Shown: piece by piece, positions 25,418-32,596 of the stretch
Layout: each line of letters opens with the position of its first letter
How positions within the stretch are numbered: the first letter of the stretch is position 1
NCBI GenBank assembly: GCA_947630415.1
Contig: CANRHM010000003.1
Coordinates: forward strand, 1 to 32,905
DNA: 32,905 nucleotides
Direction: 5' to 3'
From: an uncultured Bacilli bacterium
GTDB lineage: Bacteria > Bacillota_I > Bacilli_A > RF39 > UBA660
Notes under the pieces: model-generated
Seen by the model: the letters and a program-made list of their open reading frames with translations, nothing else
Database searches by the model: none
Told to the model about the DNA's origin: nothing
Position numbers and translations under genes: made by a program

Positions 25418-25924
25418 TTAAGATAATATAAAGGCAACAGTATTGCAAACAACAGCAATAAAGAACAGTACTCCTGTTAATAAATCTGTTTTATCTTTTC
25501 TTACTTTATAGCGACTTAAAAAAGTAACACAGTTATAAGCACATAGTAAACTAACTAAAGAGGAAGAAGGAATGTTTTTAAAAGTTGAAATAATTACTAA
25601 GATAATAAAGAATAAAGTCATGCCTATAATTCCATATTTCATAGATTTTAAATTTACTAATTCTGTTAATTTGATGACATTTTCTTCGCTCTTTTTTTCC
25701 ATATCCTTTTTTTCTATCGTTTCTCCAGCAAGTATATCATTTACACTCACTTCTAATATTTCACTAAGTGGTTTAAGTAGAGACATATCCATTAAACATA
25801 GTCCTCTTTCCCACTTGCTTACAGCATTTTTAGTAATACCTAGTTTTTCTGCTAGTTCTTCTTGTGTCAATTTTTTTAATTTTCTTTGGTTAGCAATAAA
25901 TTTGCCAATTTTTTCTTGATTCAT
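25418..25924 (-). CDS. XRE-family regulator with membrane tail
   Basis: 168 aa. Residues 1-65 are a typical HTH_3 domain (KKLTQEELAEKLGITKNAVSKWE) of the Cro/CI type, with residues 40-65 completing the fold (LLKPLSEILEVSVNDILAGE). Residues about 95-168 hold two to three membrane helices (YGIIGMTLFFIILVII, SLVSLLCAYNCVTFL, LLTGVLFFIAVVCNTVAFIL). Membrane-attached XRE regulators occur widely in Bacillota, often next to genes they control. A palindrome at 25981-25996 in its leader could be an autoregulatory operator. AAGGAG precedes the ATG. Confidence 0.88.
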   Translation of the reverse strand: MNQEKIGKFIANQRKLKKLTQEELAEKLGITKNAVSKWERGLCLMDMSLLKPLSEILEVSVNDILAGETIEKKDMEKKSEENVIKLTELVNLKSMKYGIIGMTLFFIILVIISTFKNIPSSSLVSLLCAYNCVTFLSRYKVRKDKTDLLTGVLFFIAVVCNTVAFILS

Positions 25925-25980
25925 ATTTTTTCTCCTTCCAAGAAGAACTGTAACATTTAAATATTATTTTTTAAACATAC

Positions 25981-25996
25981 TAAAAGTTTACTTTTA
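25981..25996. promoter_or_regulatory. Perfect 16-bp palindrome, possible XRE operator
   Basis: TAAAAGTTTACTTTTA, a perfect inverted repeat located 57 nt upstream of the XRE ATG and downstream of the extended -10 at 26018-26026. A site inside the transcribed leader would suit repression by the encoded regulator. AT-rich composition makes chance palindromes more likely. Confidence 0.4.
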
Positions 25997-26017
25997 AAAT
26001 CATTTGTTTTGCTAGAT

Positions 26018-26026
26018 ATTATATCA
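26018..26026 (-). promoter_or_regulatory. Extended -10 promoter of the XRE regulator gene
   Basis: On the - strand TGATATAAT (TATAAT at 26018-26023), giving a leader of about 85 nt before the ATG at 25924. The -35 is poor. Confidence 0.5.
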
Positions 26027-26176
26027 CTTTCAGATAGTATTTGATGGCACCTTAGACAAAGAGGTAATTTTATAAATAGTATTTTACTATTTCAACACGG
26101 AATCAAAGTAAATCTATTATATGGAAATTCATCAATTTTAATTCTGTAAGATTCCACGGAATTAAACTTTTCATTA

Positions 26177-27187
26177 TTAACTCTCTTTTTTTTGTACTTT
26201 TTTACTAATATCTTTTAATGTTTCTAAATACGCTTTTTCCACAGGACTAATTTCTTTTACTTGATACTTTTTATATTCACTTTTTGCTTTTTGTATTGCT
26301 TCTTCATGGCTTATAGCACCAGCGCCTATTAATTTACTTTCCCCTGTTGCAGATAAAATAGAATCTAGTTCTCTTATATAATCTTCCATATACATTTGTT
26401 TATGCCTAATTGCTTGAATTTCAGCAAAATCAAAATATCCTGATACCAAATTATTTAAAACTTTTAATTCTTCTTCTGTTAAATAATTTTTAGCAATAAC
26501 TACATCACTCATAACAGGAATATCCCCTCTGAAGGTTTTAAGTCCCATAAACGGTTTTTCGGAATCTGCTCTTTCATAAATTAATTCGGAGGCAGTATGA
26601 CCATGAGTAGCAAAATGAAGTTTATTTTGGACCATTTTAAAAAACTCAATCGACTTTTCATCTTTAGGATCATAATCAACTGCTGTTGCATATAAATCTA
26701 AAACTTGTCGATAAAGAACTTTTTCAGAAGATCGGATATCCTTTATTCTAGCAAGTAATTCTTTCCAATAATTGCCACCAGCATTGCCTTTAAGACGTTC
26801 ATCATCTAATGTGAATCCTTTTATCATATATTCTTTTAATCTTTCAGTAGCCCACTTTCTAAAATTAGTAGCTATTTTAGATTTAATACGATATCCTAAA
26901 GAAATGATCATATCTAAATTATAATATTTGACCTTTCTTTCTACATTTCTACTTCCTTCGCTTTGAACTGTCAAGAATTCCTTGACAGTTGAATTTTCAT
27001 CTAATTCTTGCTCATTAAATATATTTTTTATATGTAAACTTATATTTTGTTTGGTTGTTTTATATAATTCAGCCATTTGCTGTTGAGATAACCAAACAGT
27101 TTCATTCTCTAGTTTTACATCGATTTTAGTCTCTCCATCCTCTGATTGATAAATAATAATATTGTTAGAAATTTCATTATTATACAT
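26177..27187 (-). CDS. rhuM: RhuM family protein
   Basis: 336 aa, full length for RhuM-like proteins. Landmarks are VWLSQQQMAELYKTTKQNISLHI (a winged-helix-like N-terminal domain), YYNLDMIISLGYRIKSKIATNFRKWA, GFTLDDERLKG, and the C-terminal FATHGHTASELIYERADSEKPFMGL with DVVIAKNYLTEEEL. The name comes from a Salmonella pathogenicity-island gene; the molecular function is not known, and it is common on genomic islands. AAGGAGATG stands before the ATG. A broken paralogue lies immediately upstream. Confidence 0.92.
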   Translation of the reverse strand: MYNNEISNNIIIYQSEDGETKIDVKLENETVWLSQQQMAELYKTTKQNISLHIKNIFNEQELDENSTVKEFLTVQSEGSRNVERKVKYYNLDMIISLGYRIKSKIATNFRKWATERLKEYMIKGFTLDDERLKGNAGGNYWKELLARIKDIRSSEKVLYRQVLDLYATAVDYDPKDEKSIEFFKMVQNKLHFATHGHTASELIYERADSEKPFMGLKTFRGDIPVMSDVVIAKNYLTEEELKVLNNLVSGYFDFAEIQAIRHKQMYMEDYIRELDSILSATGESKLIGAGAISHEEAIQKAKSEYKKYQVKEISPVEKAYLETLKDISKKVQKKES

Positions 27188-27262
27188 ATATACATCTCCT
27201 TAAATTGAACAAAATAATTTATTAAAATAATCATACAAAATAAATGTTTTTTCCTTTACATA

Positions 27263-28287
27263 CTATTTGTTTTCTATTTGCTTTGTTTCACTTAATAATC
27301 TATCAAAATCGGATACATAGTTTCTATCTTGTATAACTTTATATTTTTCATATTCAATTTCTGCTTTTTCTACTGCTTGTTTATGAGAAACTGTTCCTTT
27401 TCCTTCTAATACATCATAATGAAAAACTTTTATTGCATTTTCAACTTCTTTTTTCCAATCATCCATATACATTGCAATATTTCTTTCGGCATTATTTTCG
27501 GCTATATCTAAAAATAAATTTACTAAATTATTCAAATTTTTAATTTCTTTTTCATCTAAATAATTTTTGGCAATAGTAATATCTGATTAAGTATCTTCCC
27601 ATCAGGTGATTTATCCCAATTGGTAAGACCCATATTTTCTTTTGTAGAATCAACTCTATTATAAACTATTTCCGCAGCTGTATATCCAGTTATAGCGTAA
27701 TGAAATTTATTTTGAATCGTTTTATAAAATTCCATTGCTATTTCACTATTTTTATCATAATCTATTGAACATTCTGCAAAAATATCTGTAACTTTTTGAT
27801 AAAACATTCTTTCACTTGTACGAATTAATTTAATTCTTTCAAGTAATTTTTGAAAATATTCTTGATCTTTTTTATTGGCTTTCATGAACCTTTCGTCATT
27901 TAAAGCAAATCACTGAACCATATAATCCTTAATAATTTTATTTGCCCAAGTTCTAAATTTAATTGCTTTTTTAGAATTAACTCTAAATCCTATGGAAATA
28001 ATCATATCAAGATTATAATACGGATAAACTCTTTTAACTTTACGAGTTCCTTCATTTTGAACTTGTGCAATTTTTGCACAAGTTGAATTTTCATTTAATT
28101 CTTCATCTTTATAAATATTATTAATATGTCTAATAATACCGCTTCTATCGATGCTAAATAAATTTGCTAAAGCTTCCGTATTTAACCAAACATCTTCATT
28201 TTGAAGTAATACCTCTACTTTAGTATTTCCTTCCTCATCAATATAAAATAAAATATTTCTTTCATTTCCAATTAATTTATCTTTCAC
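27263..28287 (-). pseudogene. Broken rhuM paralogue (nonsense codon plus frameshift)
   Basis: Three consecutive pieces align with the intact neighbour: 28287-27910 (residues 1-125), 27885-27556, and 27535-27263. Between the first two, DYMVQ-TGA-FALNDER replaces the intact KEYMIKGFTLDDER, so one in-frame TGA (27910-27912) stands where a Gly codon is expected (single-base change GGA to TGA). Near 27585-27592 the frame changes: the end of the second piece runs off at NQILLLPKII while SDITIAKNYLDEKE, the expected continuation, lies in another frame. The start is a GTG behind AAGGTG. The decay looks recent because the rest of the frame is well kept. Confidence 0.88.
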
Positions 28288-28718
28288 AATTACACCTTCT
28301 CTAAAATTTAAAAAATCATACTCAAATATTATGATTGGATATTTCTCTTATATATTCGAAAATGATAAAATTGATAATTCTTCATATCATCATCCTCTAA
28401 CACCAACTTATCATACATACGTTTTAAGGTCAATTTATTTTTAATAATTTTTTTATTTATTTTTGTCCTATGAAAATAGATTATTTTTCTTAATTAAAAT
28501 CTTTGATTATTGTTAATTTGTAACAATTTATTTTTTTCCAAAAGTATTTTCCAAGCAAATTCCTAGTATATAAAAAATGTCAACAAAAATGTTAACATTT
28601 TCACAAAATTGTGACTACTTTTTTTAATAATCCTATAACTAAATTAATTGCACTCATTATTTCATCATAATTAAAAAGCATTTAAAATAAAATTTCAATA
28701 TATATAAAATTTTTTCTC
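28288..28718. other. AT-rich intergenic region with three inverted repeats and a possible gene remnant
   Basis: 431 nt without a convincing gene. On the - strand a frame ending at 28329 reads MYDKLVLEDDDMKNYQFYHF and on to a TAA; it looks coding-like but short and could be a gene tail. Inverted repeats are ATTGTTA-N5-TAACAAT (28509-28527), the perfect 16-bp palindrome at 28586-28601 (AAAATGTTAACATTTT) and, touching it, CACAA-AA-TTGTG (28602-28613). Confidence 0.5.
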
Positions 28719-30512
28719 TTAAATACATGGATGTGGACAATCACTACATTTATATACTTCTCTTTTTTTAACCAATTTTAAACTTTTATTTTGATTTATT
28801 ACAACTGGTTTTTCCAAACCCTTACATAGTGAAACATCATCTAAATATCTATCCATAGACATAATTTCTAAATGATTTTTTACTAATTGCCATCCCTTTT
28901 CAGTCATGATATGAACAGGAATTCTTATTCCAACTTGAGCTATTGCATTCGGTTCAATGTACTCTTTAATATATTTAGAAGCACAAGACCATATAATATC
29001 GGCATTTTTTAACATTGTTAATGCCGTAGACTCATTTATTCCAGTTGAACATAAACCAAATTTATAGATAGTTATATCATCTTTCTCTAATTCTTTAAGT
29101 TTTTCCATGAATTGATTGTCTTGAGCTGCTAAAGTAACCGCAATACTCTTATAGCCCATTTTTATTGCTTGTTTTACTCCTTCAATTTGATTTATTTCGC
29201 CCGTATATGGAAATACTGGAATAATTCCAGCATCTTTTGCAGTCTTTACTATTTTATCAGATGGACTGGTGTAAAATAATCCTGTCATTCTTTTAACTGC
29301 ACCCTGAGTATTAGAATCATTTGTTGTAATTATGGTCCCTAAATTATTTGATACTATAACCGCGGCATCTAACATCCCAGATTTAAAGCCTGAAGAAATT
29401 GTTTCACTTGCCCCAAACAAGACATTTGCCTCACAAGAATTAAGAGGACGACTCGTATCAAAATATCCAGTTTTAATTACTATTTGATTAATCAATTCAC
29501 ACATTAACTTACTTTGTTTATCGCTATCGCTAACATCTAAACTACTTATTAATTTTTCTGCTAATTCTCCCCCAACTTCCTTTAAAAGTTTTACCATAAG
29601 CGGACAATATTTAATTGGGATTGGTGTTGCTTTAACAGCAGTTAAATTACCATTTATTTTTTGAAGAATTACATAACTGCCAAACATTCTTGTGATATGC
29701 ATTTCTCTTTCAGAATAAAAATCTCTAATAATAGAATTTATATGCTGAGCGATTTGAAAGTTTTTCCAATTATTCCAATCATTAAGATATATGTTTAATT
29801 GATCATTTATAATTTTTATATCTAAAATCTCTGTATTAAAGTGTAGTCCAAAGTTAAATTTTTCTTCATTAAATCTAGTCACAAAGTATTCTACTAAACC
29901 TCCTTGCTGAAAATAGTTATAATAATCTAAGTCTTCCTTCTCCATATCAAAGTATTTTTCGACGTGAGGATTTTTTAAAGGAATAGAGTACATAAATACA
30001 CTTCCAATTTTAGAATAAAAATGTTTTAAAGTCCCACCTAAAATTTCGGTATCTTCTACATTTGTTTTATATAAAGGGATATTATCATTATCAGTTTTTA
30101 AAATCTCTGAAGTATGTTTATGTTTCTGATAATAATCAAGAATTTTAGTTTTTAAAGCATTTTCATATTTTAAACAGTTATCATCATTATATAATTTGTA
30201 ATCAATGTAATCCTTTCTTGATTGATTGACAGCATTTTCATAATCATAATCCATTAATAAGTAATAATAAATACCAATTCGATCCCTTGCCTCATAAGCT
30301 GGAATAATGGTCTCAATTGATACTCCACTCTTTATAATTTCTTGATCATTAAATCCTAACTTTCGATAAATGTCAGTAGCATCGGGTACAAAACCAAATT
30401 TCCAAAAATCAATAAGTAAAGCTTCATTTGTTTTATCAGTAAAACTACCATCTGCTGTTACGTATCCTTTTTTTGTTTCCAAAATATATTTAAGTCCATC
30501 ATGACTTGCCAT
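28719..30512 (-). CDS. DUF2099 protein related to methanogenesis marker 8, with long N-terminal extension
   Basis: 597 aa from the ATG behind AGAAGGA. The C-terminal half (about 295-550) follows the methanogenesis marker protein 8 pattern: YCPL (302-305), VLFGASE (364-370), GMLDAAVIV (379-387), QGAVKRMTGLFYTSPSDKI, GYKSIAVTLAAQDN, CSTGINES, SCASKYI (509-515) and QVGIRIPVHIMTEKG. The first 290 residues (GFVPDATDIYRKLGF and onwards) are not familiar. The C-terminus ends in CSDCPHPC (589-596), a possible metal or Fe-S site. Members outside methanogens occur, function unknown. It is transcribed away from a LysR-type regulator, which probably controls it. The marker-8 relationship is from remembered family pattern. 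Confidence 0.75.
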   Translation of the reverse strand: MASHDGLKYILETKKGYVTADGSFTDKTNEALLIDFWKFGFVPDATDIYRKLGFNDQEIIKSGVSIETIIPAYEARDRIGIYYYLLMDYDYENAVNQSRKDYIDYKLYNDDNCLKYENALKTKILDYYQKHKHTSEILKTDNDNIPLYKTNVEDTEILGGTLKHFYSKIGSVFMYSIPLKNPHVEKYFDMEKEDLDYYNYFQQGGLVEYFVTRFNEEKFNFGLHFNTEILDIKIINDQLNIYLNDWNNWKNFQIAQHINSIIRDFYSEREMHITRMFGSYVILQKINGNLTAVKATPIPIKYCPLMVKLLKEVGGELAEKLISSLDVSDSDKQSKLMCELINQIVIKTGYFDTSRPLNSCEANVLFGASETISSGFKSGMLDAAVIVSNNLGTIITTNDSNTQGAVKRMTGLFYTSPSDKIVKTAKDAGIIPVFPYTGEINQIEGVKQAIKMGYKSIAVTLAAQDNQFMEKLKELEKDDITIYKFGLCSTGINESTALTMLKNADIIWSCASKYIKEYIEPNAIAQVGIRIPVHIMTEKGWQLVKNHLEIMSMDRYLDDVSLCKGLEKPVVINQNKSLKLVKKREVYKCSDCPHPCI

Positions 30513-30558
30513 AAAAATCCTTCTTTCGTTATAAAATTTTTCCCTTTTCAATTGCATT

Positions 30559-30572
30559 ATAAAACAATTTAT
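30559..30572. promoter_or_regulatory. Candidate LysR-type operator between divergent genes
   Basis: ATAAA-ACAA-TTTAT, an inverted repeat in the 112-nt gap between the DUF2099 and LysR genes, where LysR proteins usually bind. TATAAT-like boxes flank it on both strands (TATAAT at 30581-30586 on +). The composition is very AT-rich, so this is a weak call. Confidence 0.35.
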
Positions 30573-30624
30573 GATATAAGTATAATATATATTTTTTATA
30601 TTAATTATAAGGGGAATTTATATT

Positions 30625-31512
30625 ATGAATATTAATTATGAATCTTACAAAATTTTTTACTATGTTGCTATGGAGGAAAGTATATCGAAAGCTGCAAATA
30701 AATTACATATTTCCCAACCTGCCGTTACATGGCAAATAAAGTCATTAGAAAATCAATTAAATATAGCTTTATTTACACGAACTAAAAAAGGGGTTTTACT
30801 AACCGAAGAAGGTAAAGTATTATTTGAATATGTAAAACAAGGTGTTGAAAGTTTTACTAATGGCGAAAACATGTTGACTAATATTAAAAATTTAGATTAC
30901 GGTACAATATCGATTGGTGCTAGTACAACTGTAAGTAAATATGTTTTAATGCCATACTTAGAAAAATTTCATGAAAGTTATCCTAACATAGAGATAAAAA
31001 TAATAAATGCTTTAACAGAGAATTTAATAAAAGACCTTAGAAAGGGCAATTTAGATATGCTTGTACTTAATTTGCCTATGAGCGAAACAAAAGATTTAAA
31101 AATTCAAAAAGTTATGGATGTTCAAGACATCTTTGTAGGAAATAAAAAATACTATGAATTAACGAAAGGTAATATTCAATTGGAAGAATTAAATAATTAT
31201 CCTTTGTTGTTTCAAAAAAGTCCATCAAATACTAGAACGTTCCTTAATAACTATTTAAATAAAAATAATATTAAATTAATACCAAAAACAGAAATAGTTA
31301 GCTACAATTTAATTATGGATTTTGTTAAAAGTGGATTTGGAATAGGATATGCAACAAGAGAATTTGTTAAAGAGGATTTAAATAAAACTTTATTTGAAAT
31401 AAAGGTTACACCTACTATTCCATCAAGATATATCGGTATTGCAACGCTTAATAAAACTATACTAAATTATAGTGCTCAAAAATTAATAACCCTCATGATA
31501 ACAAATCGCTGA
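30625..31512 (+). CDS. LysR-type transcriptional regulator
   Basis: 295 aa, standard length. N-terminal winged helix-turn-helix (about 3-62: SISKAANKLHISQPAVTWQIKSLE, then LFTRTKKGVLLTEEG), followed by a linker helix and a periplasmic-binding-like effector domain (about 88-290: GTISIGASTTVSKYVLMPYLEKF). Divergent from the DUF2099 gene with a shared 112-nt control region, the usual LysR layout in which the regulator represses itself and controls its neighbour in response to a small ligand. AAGGGGAATTT precedes the ATG. Confidence 0.92.
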   Translation: MNINYESYKIFYYVAMEESISKAANKLHISQPAVTWQIKSLENQLNIALFTRTKKGVLLTEEGKVLFEYVKQGVESFTNGENMLTNIKNLDYGTISIGASTTVSKYVLMPYLEKFHESYPNIEIKIINALTENLIKDLRKGNLDMLVLNLPMSETKDLKIQKVMDVQDIFVGNKKYYELTKGNIQLEELNNYPLLFQKSPSNTRTFLNNYLNKNNIKLIPKTEIVSYNLIMDFVKSGFGIGYATREFVKEDLNKTLFEIKVTPTIPSRYIGIATLNKTILNYSAQKLITLMITNR

Positions 31513-31544
31513 TAATTTAAGTTTATTATTTTATGTAATGCAAA

Positions 31545-31610
31545 TAAATCCTCCTCTGATTTTAGATTTTGGTTGGCAGACCATTTTCTATTATATCAAA
31601 GGAGGATTTA
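31545..31610. repeat. Long imperfect inverted repeat downstream of the LysR gene
   Basis: TAAATCCTCCTCTGAT (31545-31560) and ATCAAAGGAGGATTTA (31595-31610) pair at 15 of 16 positions around a 34-nt loop. The right arm contains GGAGG followed by a possible start region, and the left arm can mask it. It could be the ends of a small non-autonomous element or a folded RNA; no target duplication was seen. Confidence 0.7.
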
Positions 31611-31643
31611 CTTTTCTTTTAACGCTATTGCTTCTTCAGCTCT

Positions 31644-31665
31644 CACCCGCATAGCGGGTGGTTTT
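31644..31665 (+). terminator. GC-rich hairpin with T run
   Basis: CACCCGC-ATA-GCGGGTG (7-bp GC-rich stem, 3-nt loop, 31644-31660) followed by GTTTT. It is the most GC-rich spot of the gap and looks like an intrinsic terminator for + strand transcripts, perhaps of the LysR gene. Confidence 0.6.
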
Positions 31666-31667
31666 AC

Positions 31668-31689
31668 TATGTTCCTATCCTGGAACATA
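31668..31689. repeat. Hairpin TATGTTCC/GGAACATA
   Basis: An 8-bp perfect stem with 6-nt loop (TATCCT), 7 nt after the GC-rich hairpin. No T run follows on either strand, so it is not a standard terminator. Confidence 0.6.
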
Positions 31690-31690
31690 A

Positions 31691-31718
31691 ATAAAAAAAC
31701 CAGCACGAATGCTAGTTT
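31691..31718 (-). terminator. Terminator on the - strand, downstream of the Fic gene
   Basis: On the - strand AAACTAGC-attcgt-GCTGGTTT (8 bp with one G-T wobble) followed by TTTT. It is about 260 nt after the Fic stop codon and could end its transcript. Confidence 0.6.
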
Positions 31719-31745
31719 ATAATGTAATTATAAAATGTTTAATTG

Positions 31746-31771
31746 AAACCCCTTGATTTTACGGGGTTTTT
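31746..31771 (+). terminator. Hairpin AAACCCC/GGGGTTT with T run
   Basis: AAACCCC (31746-31752) pairs with GGGGTTT (31763-31769) over a 10-nt loop, then TT. Works best for + strand transcripts, but no + strand gene directly precedes it. Confidence 0.55.
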
Positions 31772-31979
31772 GGCATTTTGGGAACAAATTGAATTTTTTG
31801 CATACATTTTGTGCATGTTTTTCGATAATACAGTCAATGGAACATCAGTATTTATAGTATTATCTGTATTATCATTATTTCCAAACATAAACATTTATTT
31901 TATAGAAGTTCCTACTATTTTTAGAAACTTTTCTATTATAAATGATTACAAAACCATTGCGTATCTATTTATAATTATT

Positions 31980-32591
31980 TTATTTAGTATCAATACCTTT
32001 CATAGTATAAGTATTATAACCTTCATATTGATAACTAGCATCAATACCTTTCATATAAACTTCTCTATCATCTATTTTATCAGTCAATGCTTTTTCAATC
32101 AATAATTTGATTTCTGTATCTTTAATAGGACTTCTTTCCATTGCTAATAAATATTCTTCTTTTGAAACTTTGGACCAATCAACTACTTTGTTTAACTCTT
32201 TCTTTAAAATCAAATCTAACCATATTCTTGTGCTTCTTCCATTTCCTTCACGAAAAGGATGAGCAATGTTCATTTCTATGTATTTTTTTATAATGTCTTC
32301 CAAAGTATTTTGAGGCATTTTATCTATTTTCAATAATATGTCTTCTAAATACATAGCGGAAGCGAATCTAAAATTTCCTTTAGCTAAGTTTTCAGTCCTT
32401 ACTTTACCGGCAAATTCATAAACATCTTCAAATAAATATTTATGAATTTGAGATAAACCATTAAAAGTTCCAATTTCAAATTCATTAATCTTATTACTAT
32501 CAAATAATTCTAAAGCTTTGATTTTGGTAATTCTCTCTTCTTCCTTAGATAGTTCTATTTCATTGGTAATACCTAGTTTGTTCTGTAGCAT
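31980..32591 (-). CDS. Fic domain protein (AMPylation enzyme)
   Basis: 203 aa from the ATG at 32591, 5 nt after the secA stop and behind GGGAGATAGGT. The canonical Fic motif HPFREGNGRSTR (111-122) is intact, with catalytic His111, so it should transfer AMP (or another nucleotide part) onto hydroxyl side chains. Near the N-terminus SKEEER (15-20) partly recalls the inhibitory [ST]xxxE[GN] helix but lacks the final Gly/Asn. The C-terminus has two copies of MKGID, the second from a 16-nt direct repeat. No separate antitoxin gene is adjacent. Transcription may run in from secA. Confidence 0.9.
   Translation of the reverse strand: MLQNKLGITNEIELSKEEERITKIKALELFDSNKINEFEIGTFNGLSQIHKYLFEDVYEFAGKVRTENLAKGNFRFASAMYLEDILLKIDKMPQNTLEDIIKKYIEMNIAHPFREGNGRSTRIWLDLILKKELNKVVDWSKVSKEEYLLAMERSPIKDTEIKLLIEKALTDKIDDREVYMKGIDASYQYEGYNTYTMKGIDTK
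31987..32055. repeat. 16-nt direct repeat in the Fic gene tail
   Basis: ATCAATACCTTTCATA occurs at 31987-32002 and again at 32040-32055 (53 nt offset), each encoding MKGID in frame on the - strand. The offset is not a multiple of three bases within the repeat unit alone would suggest, but both copies are read as MKGID because 53 nt is bridged by the intervening sequence; see the finding for the caution. Confidence 0.6.
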
Positions 32592-32596
32592 TAGAC

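Larger units (their letters stand above)
31513..31979. other. Intergenic region rich in hairpins
   Basis: 467 nt without a convincing gene; a + strand frame from 31743 is mostly the shadow of the Fic gene. It holds at least five hairpins within about 230 nt (31545-31771), described separately, then AT-rich sequence. A 51-codon frame on the - strand (31743-31898, MFMFGNNDN ... KSRGFN) resembles in style the end of a larger gene and may be a remnant. Confidence 0.6.

Noticed and set aside
27263-28287. In-frame TGA read as Trp (Mollicutes code 4) in the rhuM paralogue
   Set aside because: prfB with its UGA frameshift is present, several genes end in TGA with ATGA overlaps, and the paralogue also has a separate frameshift, so the gene is simply broken.
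31545-31610. Miniature inverted-repeat transposable element with terminal repeats
   Set aside because: No flanking target duplication was found and a 66-nt element is too small to call without further copies; kept only as an inverted repeat.
31743-31898. Remnant of a tyrosine integrase 3' end on the - strand
   Set aside because: The tail KNPVKSRGFN next to an AAACCCC/GGGGTTT hairpin gave that impression, but no catalytic residues are present and I cannot support it.
31743-32105. 120-aa + strand frame of low complexity
   Set aside because: Half of it is the antisense of the Fic gene, and the translation is Ile/Phe/Ser-rich without a ribosome binding site.
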